Assembly: GCA_012961365.1 (NCBI GenBank)
Contig: DTZN01000010.1
Location: 1-7,802, forward strand
Origin: Hydrogenothermaceae bacterium
Lineage (GTDB): Bacteria > Aquificota > Aquificia > Aquificales > Hydrogenothermaceae
DNA length: 7,802 nt
Reading direction: 5' to 3'
The notes beneath the pieces were generated by a model that saw only the letters and a program-made list of their open reading frames with translations, was not told the DNA's origin and searched no databases. Made by a program: the position numbers and the translations under genes. Numbering within the stretch: position 1 is the stretch's first letter; each line of letters begins with the position of its first letter. Shown here piece by piece: positions 1 to 6,591 of this stretch.

Positions 1-1
1 A

Positions 2-544
2 ACACAAACCAAATTAAAACCAGTTTATATATTTTACGAATATAAAATTTTGAGAATTTTCAATAAAATTGCAGCAAATGTGTCAGTATTACCTGTTTTA
101 ATTAAAAACTTTGAGATAGAAAAAACAAACAACACACCAGAAATAGCCCATTTTGGATTTGATATAGAAAATAAGTACAGATTTTTTGTTTCTCTAGATG
201 AAAATGGAATTTTATTTATAGAAGAATTTTTAAAAGAAAATATGATTAACATAGAAAATTTACATAGTTATGTTATAGAAAGTTTTAAAAGTATATTTGA
301 AAAAATGTTTAATGAGTTAAGTCTAAAGACAGTTCCTGTATCTTCTACACTTACAAAATTTTATAGCCTACAACTACTTAATATCAAATTTTTTGCCAAA
401 GTATTAGATGAAAATATAACTTTAAATGTATATCTTGATGAACCATTATTTGAAAGTGAAAATATATCAAAATATATACTTATAAACCCATCAACAAAGG
501 AATTACAAAATTTATCTAAACTCTTGACTAAGGTTTTAAATTGA
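2..544 (+). CDS. 5'-truncated protein, possibly FliM/CheX-like switch protein
   Basis: Function not firmly recognised. The reading frame is open to the first base of the window: sixteen sense codons precede the TTG at position 50, so the gene probably begins outside the window and the TTG is likely an internal Leu codon. About 180 residues are visible. Numbering from the TTG, an N-terminal stretch (LRIFNKIAANVSVLPVLIKN) resembles the opening helix of FliM-type middle domains. Next come a strand (YRFFVSLDENG), a helix around residues 65-90 (IESFKSIFEKMFNEL) and C-terminal strands (NITLNVYLDEP), an order reminiscent of the CheC/CheX/FliM fold. The Glu-x-x-Asn phosphatase signature of CheC/CheX is not intact: the Glu is followed by Ser-Phe-Lys. 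The stop overlaps the next gene by four bases (TTGA), indicating translational coupling. The fold assignment is inference from pattern; it could equally be an unrelated hypothetical protein. Confidence 0.8.
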   Translation, partial: TQTKLKPVYIFYEYKILRIFNKIAANVSVLPVLIKNFEIEKTNNTPEIAHFGFDIENKYRFFVSLDENGILFIEEFLKENMINIENLHSYVIESFKSIFEKMFNELSLKTVPVSSTLTKFYSLQLLNIKFFAKVLDENITLNVYLDEPLFESENISKYILINPSTKELQNLSKLLTKVLN

Positions 545-1056
545 TAGATGAAAACCATTTGACAGAGATTATTAAAGCAAAATTTAAAGATGCAAAAGTT
601 TACCCTTGCAAAGAGGTAAATATATCTAAGCAGTTTTATAAACTTGGAGATGAATTATACATAAAGGCAAAATTTTTTGTTAAAGAGATGTATTTAAAAA
701 ATGACACAAAATGGGGAGAAAAGTTATATGAGGAAATTTTTAAACAGCCACCTAAAGTTAAGGATATTGTTGATTTTGCTAATATAAAAAACTGTATTTG
801 CGTTGATATAGAAGCTCCGTTAGACATTGTTATTTTAAAAAGAGAAATTCAAAAAAAAGTCTCAAAAGGTTTTTCAGTTAGAATATTTAAGAAAAAGATT
901 TCAGTTTCTACAGTTAAAGAAACAGGAAGTTCATCGGAGTTTTTTATAGAAAACAGTAAAGTTGAAATATTAAAAAATGATAAAGTAGTTGCTTATGGTA
1001 TATTACAGAGCAAGGAAGGTAAAACATTTCTTAAGATTACAGAGGTTTTAGAGTAA
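541..1056 (+). CDS. Hypothetical protein with possible FliN/SpoA-like C-terminus
   Basis: A 171-residue soluble protein with no signal peptide or membrane segment. The TTG at 541 is chosen because it overlaps the upstream stop as TTGA and lies 7 bases after a weak AAGG; the frame has a stop at 529-531, and the only other nearby start is a TTG at 559. The last ~60 residues resemble the C-terminal half of a SpoA (FliN/FliM/HrcQ) domain: a strand with Lys/Arg (GFSVRIFKKKISV), then KVEILKNDKVVAYG, then FLKITEVLE at the extreme end. That matches the family pattern of V-x-V-x-x-N-x-x-hydrophobic-A-x-G followed by a terminal hydrophobic-x-I-T-E/D. The segment between the two halves is shorter than in FliN, so the match is only suggestive. 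The N-terminal ~90 residues are unrecognised. The stop shares one base with the kinase start, so it is part of the same operon. Confidence 0.75.
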   Translation: MIDENHLTEIIKAKFKDAKVYPCKEVNISKQFYKLGDELYIKAKFFVKEMYLKNDTKWGEKLYEEIFKQPPKVKDIVDFANIKNCICVDIEAPLDIVILKREIQKKVSKGFSVRIFKKKISVSTVKETGSSSEFFIENSKVEILKNDKVVAYGILQSKEGKTFLKITEVLE

Positions 1057-3107
1057 TGCTTTATTATACTGTTTTACTTCCTTGGATAGTTTACTTTTTC
1101 TTAGAGAGAATATTTTTTGAAAAAAATAATAAATATCTATTTTTACCTGTTTTATTCTTATTTTTTTCTTTAAGTTTTTTGTCCATACAAAATTATAAAT
1201 TTGCAGAGATTTTTCTTTTTTTGTATTTTGTTTTTCTACATTTTCACTTTTTAAGAAATTTATCTTTCCAAATTAAATTTTTATTCTTATTTTGGTATTT
1301 TTCTTTATTTATTTTTTATATTTATGCAGAAGGAAAAGTAGATATAGGATTTTTTATTCCAATAACTCTTATAACCTTAGCAATTCGCCCATATAAGAGA
1401 CTTTTAGATGCAGTTTTCTGGGTAGTAATTATAGTTTTAAATATTGCAGTCAGTCTTTTCTACTTTCAGTATTTACCTTTATCTGCATCTTTACTCTCAT
1501 TTTTCATGTTGAACCTAATAGTTAGAAGATTTTTAATAAAAACAGAAAAAGATAAAATTAATTATAAAAGACTTATAGAAAGAGCACTACAAACAGAAGT
1601 TCAAAATAAACTGTTTCAAGCAGAAAGCCATCTAGAAATAACAACCAAAAAATTAAAAGCAATTTTCAAAATAAGTAATTACACTGTTTCAACAACAGAT
1701 ATAAATCTAATGGCAGAAAGAATATTAGATGGTCTTTTAAATATTGGTTATACAGGTATTGTTGTTTATATAGATAGTAAGAATATCTTAAAAAAAGGAG
1801 GATATTTCCCAAATTTTAAACAGTTTGAAGAGGATATAAAATCTGGTAAATGGCAAGAATATAAAAAATCTTACATTAATAATGATGAGCGATTTTTAAT
1901 ACTTCCATTACAAGTGGGAAAAGAAAAATTAGGATTTTTAGCAGTTTATAAAAAAGATGGGCTTCCATCTAAAGAAGTTGAGTATTTATCTACATATACA
2001 AACTCTGTAGCAATTGCAGTTGCAAATATTACCCATTTTGAAGAACTTATAAAATTACAGGAGCTAACCTATAAGGTTTTTGAAAATCTAGATATAGGTA
2101 TTGCAGTAGTTGATGAAAATTTAAATATAGAAATGGTTAATAATGCATTCAAGCAAATGTCTTCATTTAAAGGAAACGAAAGAAATATTATAGAAATTCT
2201 TCCAGAGATAACGCATTTAAAGAAAGATTTAATTAAAGTTAAAGAAACTCTAAAGCCATTTGAGACAGAATTAGCTTCATTAAATCAAAATAGAAGAACA
2301 TTTAGAATTAAAATATTACCTTTAGTTGTAGAAGAATTGAAAACACCTAAAATAATAATACTTGTAGAAGATATTACAGAAAAAGAACAATTAGAAAATC
2401 AAATCATAGAAACAGAAAAACTTGCAGTTATAGGTAAAATGGCCGCAGGTTTATCCCATGATATAAAAACTCCATTAGCAGTCATAGAAAGTGCAGTATT
2501 TAGGATTAAAAAGAGAGTTGGAGAAAATGAAGAAGTTCTACAATTCTTAGAAAAAATAAAACAGCAAACAAAAAGGGCAGAAAAAATAATAAACAGGCTA
2601 TTAAACTATGCAAAACCTTCTTATTGGCAAATAGAATACACAAATCTTAAAGAAATCTTAGAAGAAGCCCTAGAAATAGCACTTCATTCAAAAGATAGTA
2701 AATTGAAAATAGAAAATATAAATATAAAAACGAATATTGAGGCAGATTTATTTGTAGAAGGAGATAAAACAGCTTTACAACAAGTATTTATTAATCTAAT
2801 TATAAATGCTTTTGAAGCTATAGAAGGAAAAGGATTTTCGGTGCCAGCAAGTGTAGAAATTTCACTGGATAAGGATAAAGATTATGCAAAAGTTATAATA
2901 AAAGATACAGGAATAGGTATCTCAAAGGAAAACTTAAAGAAAATATTTGACCCATTTTACACAACTAAAGAAAGAGGTACAGGATTAGGGCTAGCAGTTG
3001 TTAAAAGAATTCTTGAAGACCATAGGGGATTAATAGAAGTCATAAGTAAAAAGGGAGAAGGAACTACATTTATAATAAAATTACCATTATCAAAAGAAAA
3101 ACTATAA
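1056..3107 (+). CDS. Membrane sensor histidine kinase (multi-TM, GAF, PAS, HisKA, HATPase)
   Basis: A 683-residue two-component sensor that autophosphorylates on His and should pass the phosphate to the regulator encoded next. Residues 1-156 form about six to seven Phe-rich membrane helices with short loops. A helical, probably coiled-coil linker (157-200) leads to a GAF-like domain (about 200-325) and a PAS-like domain (about 336-445; FENLDIGIAVVDENLNIEMVN). The H-box is GLSHDIKTPL with phospho-acceptor His468. The ATPase domain has the N-box (Asn580, Asn584), DTGIGIS (Asp617), an F-box FDPFYTT (631-637) and the GTGLGL lid (641-646), so it looks catalytically complete. The ATG overlaps the preceding TAA by one base and has AGAGG 10 bases upstream. 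NtrB/PilS-like kinases pair with NtrC-type regulators; the membrane-GAF layout also recalls PrsK of exosortase loci. The ligand cannot be read from the sequence. Confidence 0.95.
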   Translation: MLYYTVLLPWIVYFFLERIFFEKNNKYLFLPVLFLFFSLSFLSIQNYKFAEIFLFLYFVFLHFHFLRNLSFQIKFLFLFWYFSLFIFYIYAEGKVDIGFFIPITLITLAIRPYKRLLDAVFWVVIIVLNIAVSLFYFQYLPLSASLLSFFMLNLIVRRFLIKTEKDKINYKRLIERALQTEVQNKLFQAESHLEITTKKLKAIFKISNYTVSTTDINLMAERILDGLLNIGYTGIVVYIDSKNILKKGGYFPNFKQFEEDIKSGKWQEYKKSYINNDERFLILPLQVGKEKLGFLAVYKKDGLPSKEVEYLSTYTNSVAIAVANITHFEELIKLQELTYKVFENLDIGIAVVDENLNIEMVNNAFKQMSSFKGNERNIIEILPEITHLKKDLIKVKETLKPFETELASLNQNRRTFRIKILPLVVEELKTPKIIILVEDITEKEQLENQIIETEKLAVIGKMAAGLSHDIKTPLAVIESAVFRIKKRVGENEEVLQFLEKIKQQTKRAEKIINRLLNYAKPSYWQIEYTNLKEILEEALEIALHSKDSKLKIENINIKTNIEADLFVEGDKTALQQVFINLIINAFEAIEGKGFSVPASVEISLDKDKDYAKVIIKDTGIGISKENLKKIFDPFYTTKERGTGLGLAVVKRILEDHRGLIEVISKKGEGTTFIIKLPLSKEKL

Positions 3108-3117
3108 AAGGGGAATA

Positions 3118-4518
3118 ATGGAAAACAGAGGGAAAATACTTCTTGTTGATGATAATGAAGAGCTTTTAGAATTACTTGGTGGTTCATTACAAGATGAAGG
3201 GTTTGAAGTAAAATTAGCTAAAAACGGTGCTGAAGCTTTAAAAATATTAGAAGAAGAAGATTTTGATTTAATTTTAACAGATGTAGTTATGCACAATGTA
3301 AGTGGAAAAGAATTGCTAGAAAAGGTTCAAAAAACGAAGGATTATATAAGTGTAATATTAATGACAGCCTATGCAAATATAGATGATGCAGTTGCGTGTA
3401 TGAAAGATGGAGCTTTTCATTATTTACCAAAACCTGTTAGATTAGATGAACCAAAAGTAATGAAACTTATAGAAGAAGCTATAGAAAAAACAAGACTAAA
3501 AAAGGAAAATAAACTATTAAAAGAAAGGTTAAAACAGTTAGAAGAAAGCAAAATATTAAGCATAATTACAGTTAATCATTCTATGAAAAATCTCTTAAAA
3601 AACCTAAAAAAAGTGGCCCTATTTGATTATCCTGTTGTAATAACAGGGGAAAGTGGAACCGGTAAAGAACTTTTTGCAAGGGCTATTCATGAGCTAAGCC
3701 CAAGAAAAGATAAACCATTTATTGCTATAAATTGTGCTAGTATTTCCCCAGATATAATGGAAGCAGAATTTTTTGGATATAAAAAAGGGGCTTTTACAGG
3801 AGCAGATAAAGATAAAAAAGGTGTAATAGAAGAAGCAGATGGTGGAACTTTATTTTTAGACGAAATTGGAGAAATGCCTCTTGATATACAAAGTAAATTT
3901 TTAAGATTTTTACAGGAAAAAAAGATTAGAAGGATAGGGGAAGCAGTAGAAAAACCTATTGATGTTAGAATTATATCAGCAACAAATAGAAATTTAGAAG
4001 ATTTAGTTAAAGAAGGGAAATTCAGACAAGATTTATACTTTAGAATTTCAAGTGTAAAAATACACATACCTCCTTTAAGAGAAAGACGAGATGATATTCC
4101 AGTTCTTATTTACCACTTTATAGAAAAATTTAACAAAGAAAATTCAAAAACCAAAATAATTAAAGGTATAACTCCAGAGGCTTTAGAAATCTTAATAAAC
4201 TATGATTGGCCAGGAAATGTAAGGGAAATTGAAGGGGCGATAAACAATGCATGTATATTTGCAAATGAGTATATAAATGTAAAAGATTTACCAAATTATA
4301 TAATATCAAACTCGAAAGATGAGTTTAGTTTCGCATACAATAAGGCAAAAAAAGCAAACGAGAAAGAATTCATGGAAAAATACTTAAGAATGCTTTTAAC
4401 AATAACCAAAGGAAATATTACCCAAGCAGCAAAACTTGCAGAAATAGAAAGACAATCACTGCAGAAACTACTCAAAAAATTTAAAGTTAATCCAGAAGAG
4501 TTTAGAAAAAGAAAATAG
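3118..4518 (+). CDS. NtrC-family sigma54-dependent response regulator
   Basis: A 466-residue transcription activator with the full receiver, AAA+ and Fis-type HTH architecture. The receiver (about 1-120) has Asp11/Asp12, phospho-acceptor Asp55, Thr83 and Lys105. A charged helical linker (115-147) joins it to the AAA+ domain, which carries Walker A GESGTGKE (177-184), the sigma54-contacting GAFTGA loop (224-229), Walker B ending Asp248-Glu249, arginine-finger candidates Arg303 and Arg309, and the sensor II motif WPGNVRE (364-370). The C-terminal HTH (about 432-457; NITQAAKLAEIERQSLQKLL) binds upstream enhancers. It therefore looks fully able to hydrolyse ATP and open sigma54-RNA polymerase promoters when phosphorylated. 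It starts 10 bases after the kinase with AGGGG four bases before the ATG, so the two are co-transcribed and surely cognate. Targets are unknown; flagellar, pilus, nitrogen or stress roles are all possible for this class. Confidence 0.96.
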   Translation: MENRGKILLVDDNEELLELLGGSLQDEGFEVKLAKNGAEALKILEEEDFDLILTDVVMHNVSGKELLEKVQKTKDYISVILMTAYANIDDAVACMKDGAFHYLPKPVRLDEPKVMKLIEEAIEKTRLKKENKLLKERLKQLEESKILSIITVNHSMKNLLKNLKKVALFDYPVVITGESGTGKELFARAIHELSPRKDKPFIAINCASISPDIMEAEFFGYKKGAFTGADKDKKGVIEEADGGTLFLDEIGEMPLDIQSKFLRFLQEKKIRRIGEAVEKPIDVRIISATNRNLEDLVKEGKFRQDLYFRISSVKIHIPPLRERRDDIPVLIYHFIEKFNKENSKTKIIKGITPEALEILINYDWPGNVREIEGAINNACIFANEYINVKDLPNYIISNSKDEFSFAYNKAKKANEKEFMEKYLRMLLTITKGNITQAAKLAEIERQSLQKLLKKFKVNPEEFRKRK

Positions 4519-4533
4519 CCCCAAAAGGGGCTA
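4516..4533. terminator. Hairpin terminator between convergent genes
   Basis: A perfect 7-bp inverted repeat TAGCCCC / GGGGCTA around an AAAA loop lies between two convergent genes only 21 bases apart. Its first three bases are the TAG stop of the response regulator. Read on the minus strand, the stem is followed by TTTTCTTTTTC, a good U-tract for ending the DUF505 transcript. Read on the plus strand it is followed by CAAAATTTATTTATT, a poorer tract. It probably serves both genes but is best formed for the minus-strand gene. Confidence 0.85.
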
Positions 4534-4539
4534 CAAAAT

Positions 4540-6492
4540 TTATTTATTCATAAGTTCCACTGCTTCTAATATTTCTAATGCAGACTCATGTAAAGAAGTT
4601 TTTCCAATATAACCAGCAATTCTAGCAACAGCTATTTCTTTTTCAAAAGTATTTTTATCTAATCCTGACATTTTTATAGCTTCTTCCCAATTTTTAGGTA
4701 ATATTCTAACATTTCTTTCTTTAACATATAAATTTCCAACCTGTTTTATAGCTTGTAAAATTCTTACTATAACAGGGTTTATTGGATTGGCAATTCCTTC
4801 AGGAACTCCAGAAAGTGCTTTTTTGATTAGTTTTCCAGCTTCAGTTAATGCAAGTCCACTGTTTGGTAAAACATCTAATATATATCTTGCTTCAAGTTTA
4901 TTAACTGCATATTGAACTTCTTCTTTTAAAGTTTCGTCAAATTCTTTGAAAAGCTCATCTAAAAACATTCCATATTCAGGTATTTTGTGTAATACCATAA
5001 GCTCAAATCTTGTCAAATGAGGAAGTCTATAAATATTGTATGCAAGCTCTTCATAAAGCTTTCCAGATTTTGTTGGATAACCACCGCCAACTAAATGTTC
5101 ATTTACAGCCTCTTCATACCATTTATAATTTGGAGCTCCAAATTGCGTTTTTGTGATAGATATTGCTTTAACAGCATCAGCTTTTATTTCTCTAACACCT
5201 TTTTCTTTAATATCTTTTAATACTTTTTCTCCATATTTAGTAAATTTGTAAACAACTTTTCCTGATTTCTCATCAACTTCAGAAGAAATTAAATTAAATG
5301 CTTCAAGTGAGTATAGGCTTTCTTTTACTGTATCAAATAATCTTTCATACCATTGATTACCTTTTTCCCAGAAATGTTTAAATAATTCTTCCAAGTTTTT
5401 AACTTCTGCCCATTTTTTCTTAAGTTCTTCTTTTTTCTGATATCCCATAGCTTGGTTTATCATTCTTCCATACCATTCTTTTAAGTGCTTATACTCTTTG
5501 AGAGGTTTTTCAAGCAAGAAGTGAACAATCTCCTCTGCAGTAGGAATAATTTCAGGATTTTCTTTGTTTTTTTTCCAAACCTTTTCTATTCCAATTAATA
5601 ATTCCGCATCTAAAGTTTCTAAATTAAAAGTTTTAACTGGTCTGTAAACTTTTTCACTCCAAAGATGGTAAACTTCAACTAATGCTTCTCCTGCAGGTAA
5701 TAATTCTCCTTTATCATTAATAAATGCTAAAGCTTCTAAAACTTCCCTTTCCTGTTCAGAAAGAGCTTCAATTCCACTATCTAATACTTTTAAAAGAGAA
5801 TACATATAATCTTCATTTATAACCGTTTCAAAAGCTGGTGCTAAAGTTTGGCAAGCTTTTTGAACTGCTTGTCCTAAACCTGATAATGTGTAAACATCAG
5901 AATTTGGAACAGAAAAAGATATTAATCTCATGCTTTCTAGTAATAATGGAAATCTACCGTGTTCTGGAAGTGCGCTTGTTTCTGCAGGACCAGTTGGCAT
6001 TGAAGCAATATAATTTGCAAGCTCTTTAGAAATTTCTAGTCTTGGTTTTGCATTTTGATAAATTTCATAAATAGATTTTGCATATTCATTTATCTCTTTA
6101 AACCAACCTTTTTTTTCTTCATGGGTTTCTTCAGCAAAACCTCTTTCCTTTAGAGCTTCAAAAATTTCTTCTCCAGTAAGCCCTCCACTTTTTATAGAAC
6201 TTTCAATCATTGCTATAACTTCCGAACCTATCCATCTAAATCTATCGTCCCACTCTGACGGATGTTTGATAACTCCTTTTTTTACCATTTCTTCGAGTAA
6301 ATAAACTAAATTTCTACCCCAATAAGTTAAAACATACTCAATAGGGCTAGAACCTTGCTCTAAAAGATTTTGAAGTTCAAGCTCAATATAAGGCTCTTCT
6401 TCAGATTTTACAGTTATCTGACAAGCAATACCTTTTTCTTCCTGTGATTTTGCATTGAGTAGTGCAAGTGCATGTTCTTTTCTAATAATCAT
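4540..6492 (-). CDS. DUF505-like protein of unknown function, repeated winged-helix-like modules
   Basis: A 650-residue soluble protein with no signal peptide or membrane helices, rich in Glu, Lys and aromatic residues. I recognise it as DUF505-like (uncharacterised, known from Aquificota and thermophilic archaea) from overall character rather than from an alignment. A recurring element, hydrophobic-x-(L)-T/P-x-x-G followed by an amphipathic helix, occurs at residues 53-69 (YVLTYWGRNLVYLLEEM), 201-213 (YTLSGLGQAVQKA), 263-275 (ELLPAGEALVEVY), 415-428 (YKFTKYGEKVLKDI), 472-483 (YPTKSGKLYEEL) and 547-560 (LALTEAGKLIKKAL), with a weaker one near 629-648. This looks like the wing and following helix of winged-helix domains and suggests a multi-domain nucleic-acid or protein binding scaffold. 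No catalytic motif was seen. The ATG has GGAGGT 8 bases upstream, behind a perfect sigma70 promoter, predicting high monocistronic expression. Confidence 0.9.
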   Translation of the reverse strand: MIIRKEHALALLNAKSQEEKGIACQITVKSEEEPYIELELQNLLEQGSSPIEYVLTYWGRNLVYLLEEMVKKGVIKHPSEWDDRFRWIGSEVIAMIESSIKSGGLTGEEIFEALKERGFAEETHEEKKGWFKEINEYAKSIYEIYQNAKPRLEISKELANYIASMPTGPAETSALPEHGRFPLLLESMRLISFSVPNSDVYTLSGLGQAVQKACQTLAPAFETVINEDYMYSLLKVLDSGIEALSEQEREVLEALAFINDKGELLPAGEALVEVYHLWSEKVYRPVKTFNLETLDAELLIGIEKVWKKNKENPEIIPTAEEIVHFLLEKPLKEYKHLKEWYGRMINQAMGYQKKEELKKKWAEVKNLEELFKHFWEKGNQWYERLFDTVKESLYSLEAFNLISSEVDEKSGKVVYKFTKYGEKVLKDIKEKGVREIKADAVKAISITKTQFGAPNYKWYEEAVNEHLVGGGYPTKSGKLYEELAYNIYRLPHLTRFELMVLHKIPEYGMFLDELFKEFDETLKEEVQYAVNKLEARYILDVLPNSGLALTEAGKLIKKALSGVPEGIANPINPVIVRILQAIKQVGNLYVKERNVRILPKNWEEAIKMSGLDKNTFEKEIAVARIAGYIGKTSLHESALEILEAVELMNK

Positions 6493-6533
6493 TCAAATAT
6501 ACCTCCATTTTATTTTCTATTTTCTAATATAAC

Positions 6534-6562
6534 ATTATAGCCCTGTCAGTTAAAATTGTCAA
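6534..6562 (-). promoter_or_regulatory. Consensus sigma70 promoter of the DUF505-like gene
   Basis: On the minus strand TTGACA (6557-6562) and TATAAT (6534-6539) are both exact consensus hexamers with the optimal 17-base spacer (6540-6556). Transcription should start near 6527, giving a leader of about 34 bases that carries GGAGGT at 6501-6506. The upstream flank is almost pure A/T and could act as an UP element. The promoter begins only about 30 bases after the hisC stop, with no convincing terminator between. Confidence 0.9.
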
Positions 6563-6574
6563 AAAATATTAGTG

Positions 6575-6590
6575 TTTTTTTGTAAAAAAA
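6575..6590. repeat. A/T-only inverted repeat between hisC and the DUF505 promoter
   Basis: Seven Ts (6575-6581) and seven As (6584-6590) face each other across two bases. It lies just past the hisC stop and 13 bases upstream of the -35 box of the next gene. A pure A:U stem would be a poor terminator in a thermophile, so an UP-element or DNA-bending role for the downstream promoter is at least as likely. The 99-base gap 6493-6591 contains this repeat, the promoter and the leader, and no other gene. Confidence 0.4.
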
Positions 6591-6591
6591 T

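Noticed and set aside
34..252. Minus-strand open frame of 72 codons at the left end
   Set aside because: Overlaps the frame that is open to the window edge and continues in the operon; no start signals of its own.
1060..1500. T-rich low-complexity stretch considered as a possible regulatory or non-coding region
   Set aside because: It is explained by Phe/Leu-rich transmembrane helices in an AT-rich genome.
3687..4067. 126-codon open frame on the minus strand opposite the AAA+ domain
   Set aside because: It is antisense to a strongly conserved domain, has no ribosome site and its translation is low-complexity; a shadow of the real gene.
5838..6029. Plus-strand open frame of 63 codons inside the DUF505-like gene
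   Set aside because: No ribosome site or promoter and fully contained antisense in a convincing 650-codon gene.
6524..6540. Imperfect dyad CTATAAT/ATATTAG over the -10 region as a repressor operator
   Set aside because: The two halves do not match well and such near-palindromes are expected by chance in A/T-rich sequence.
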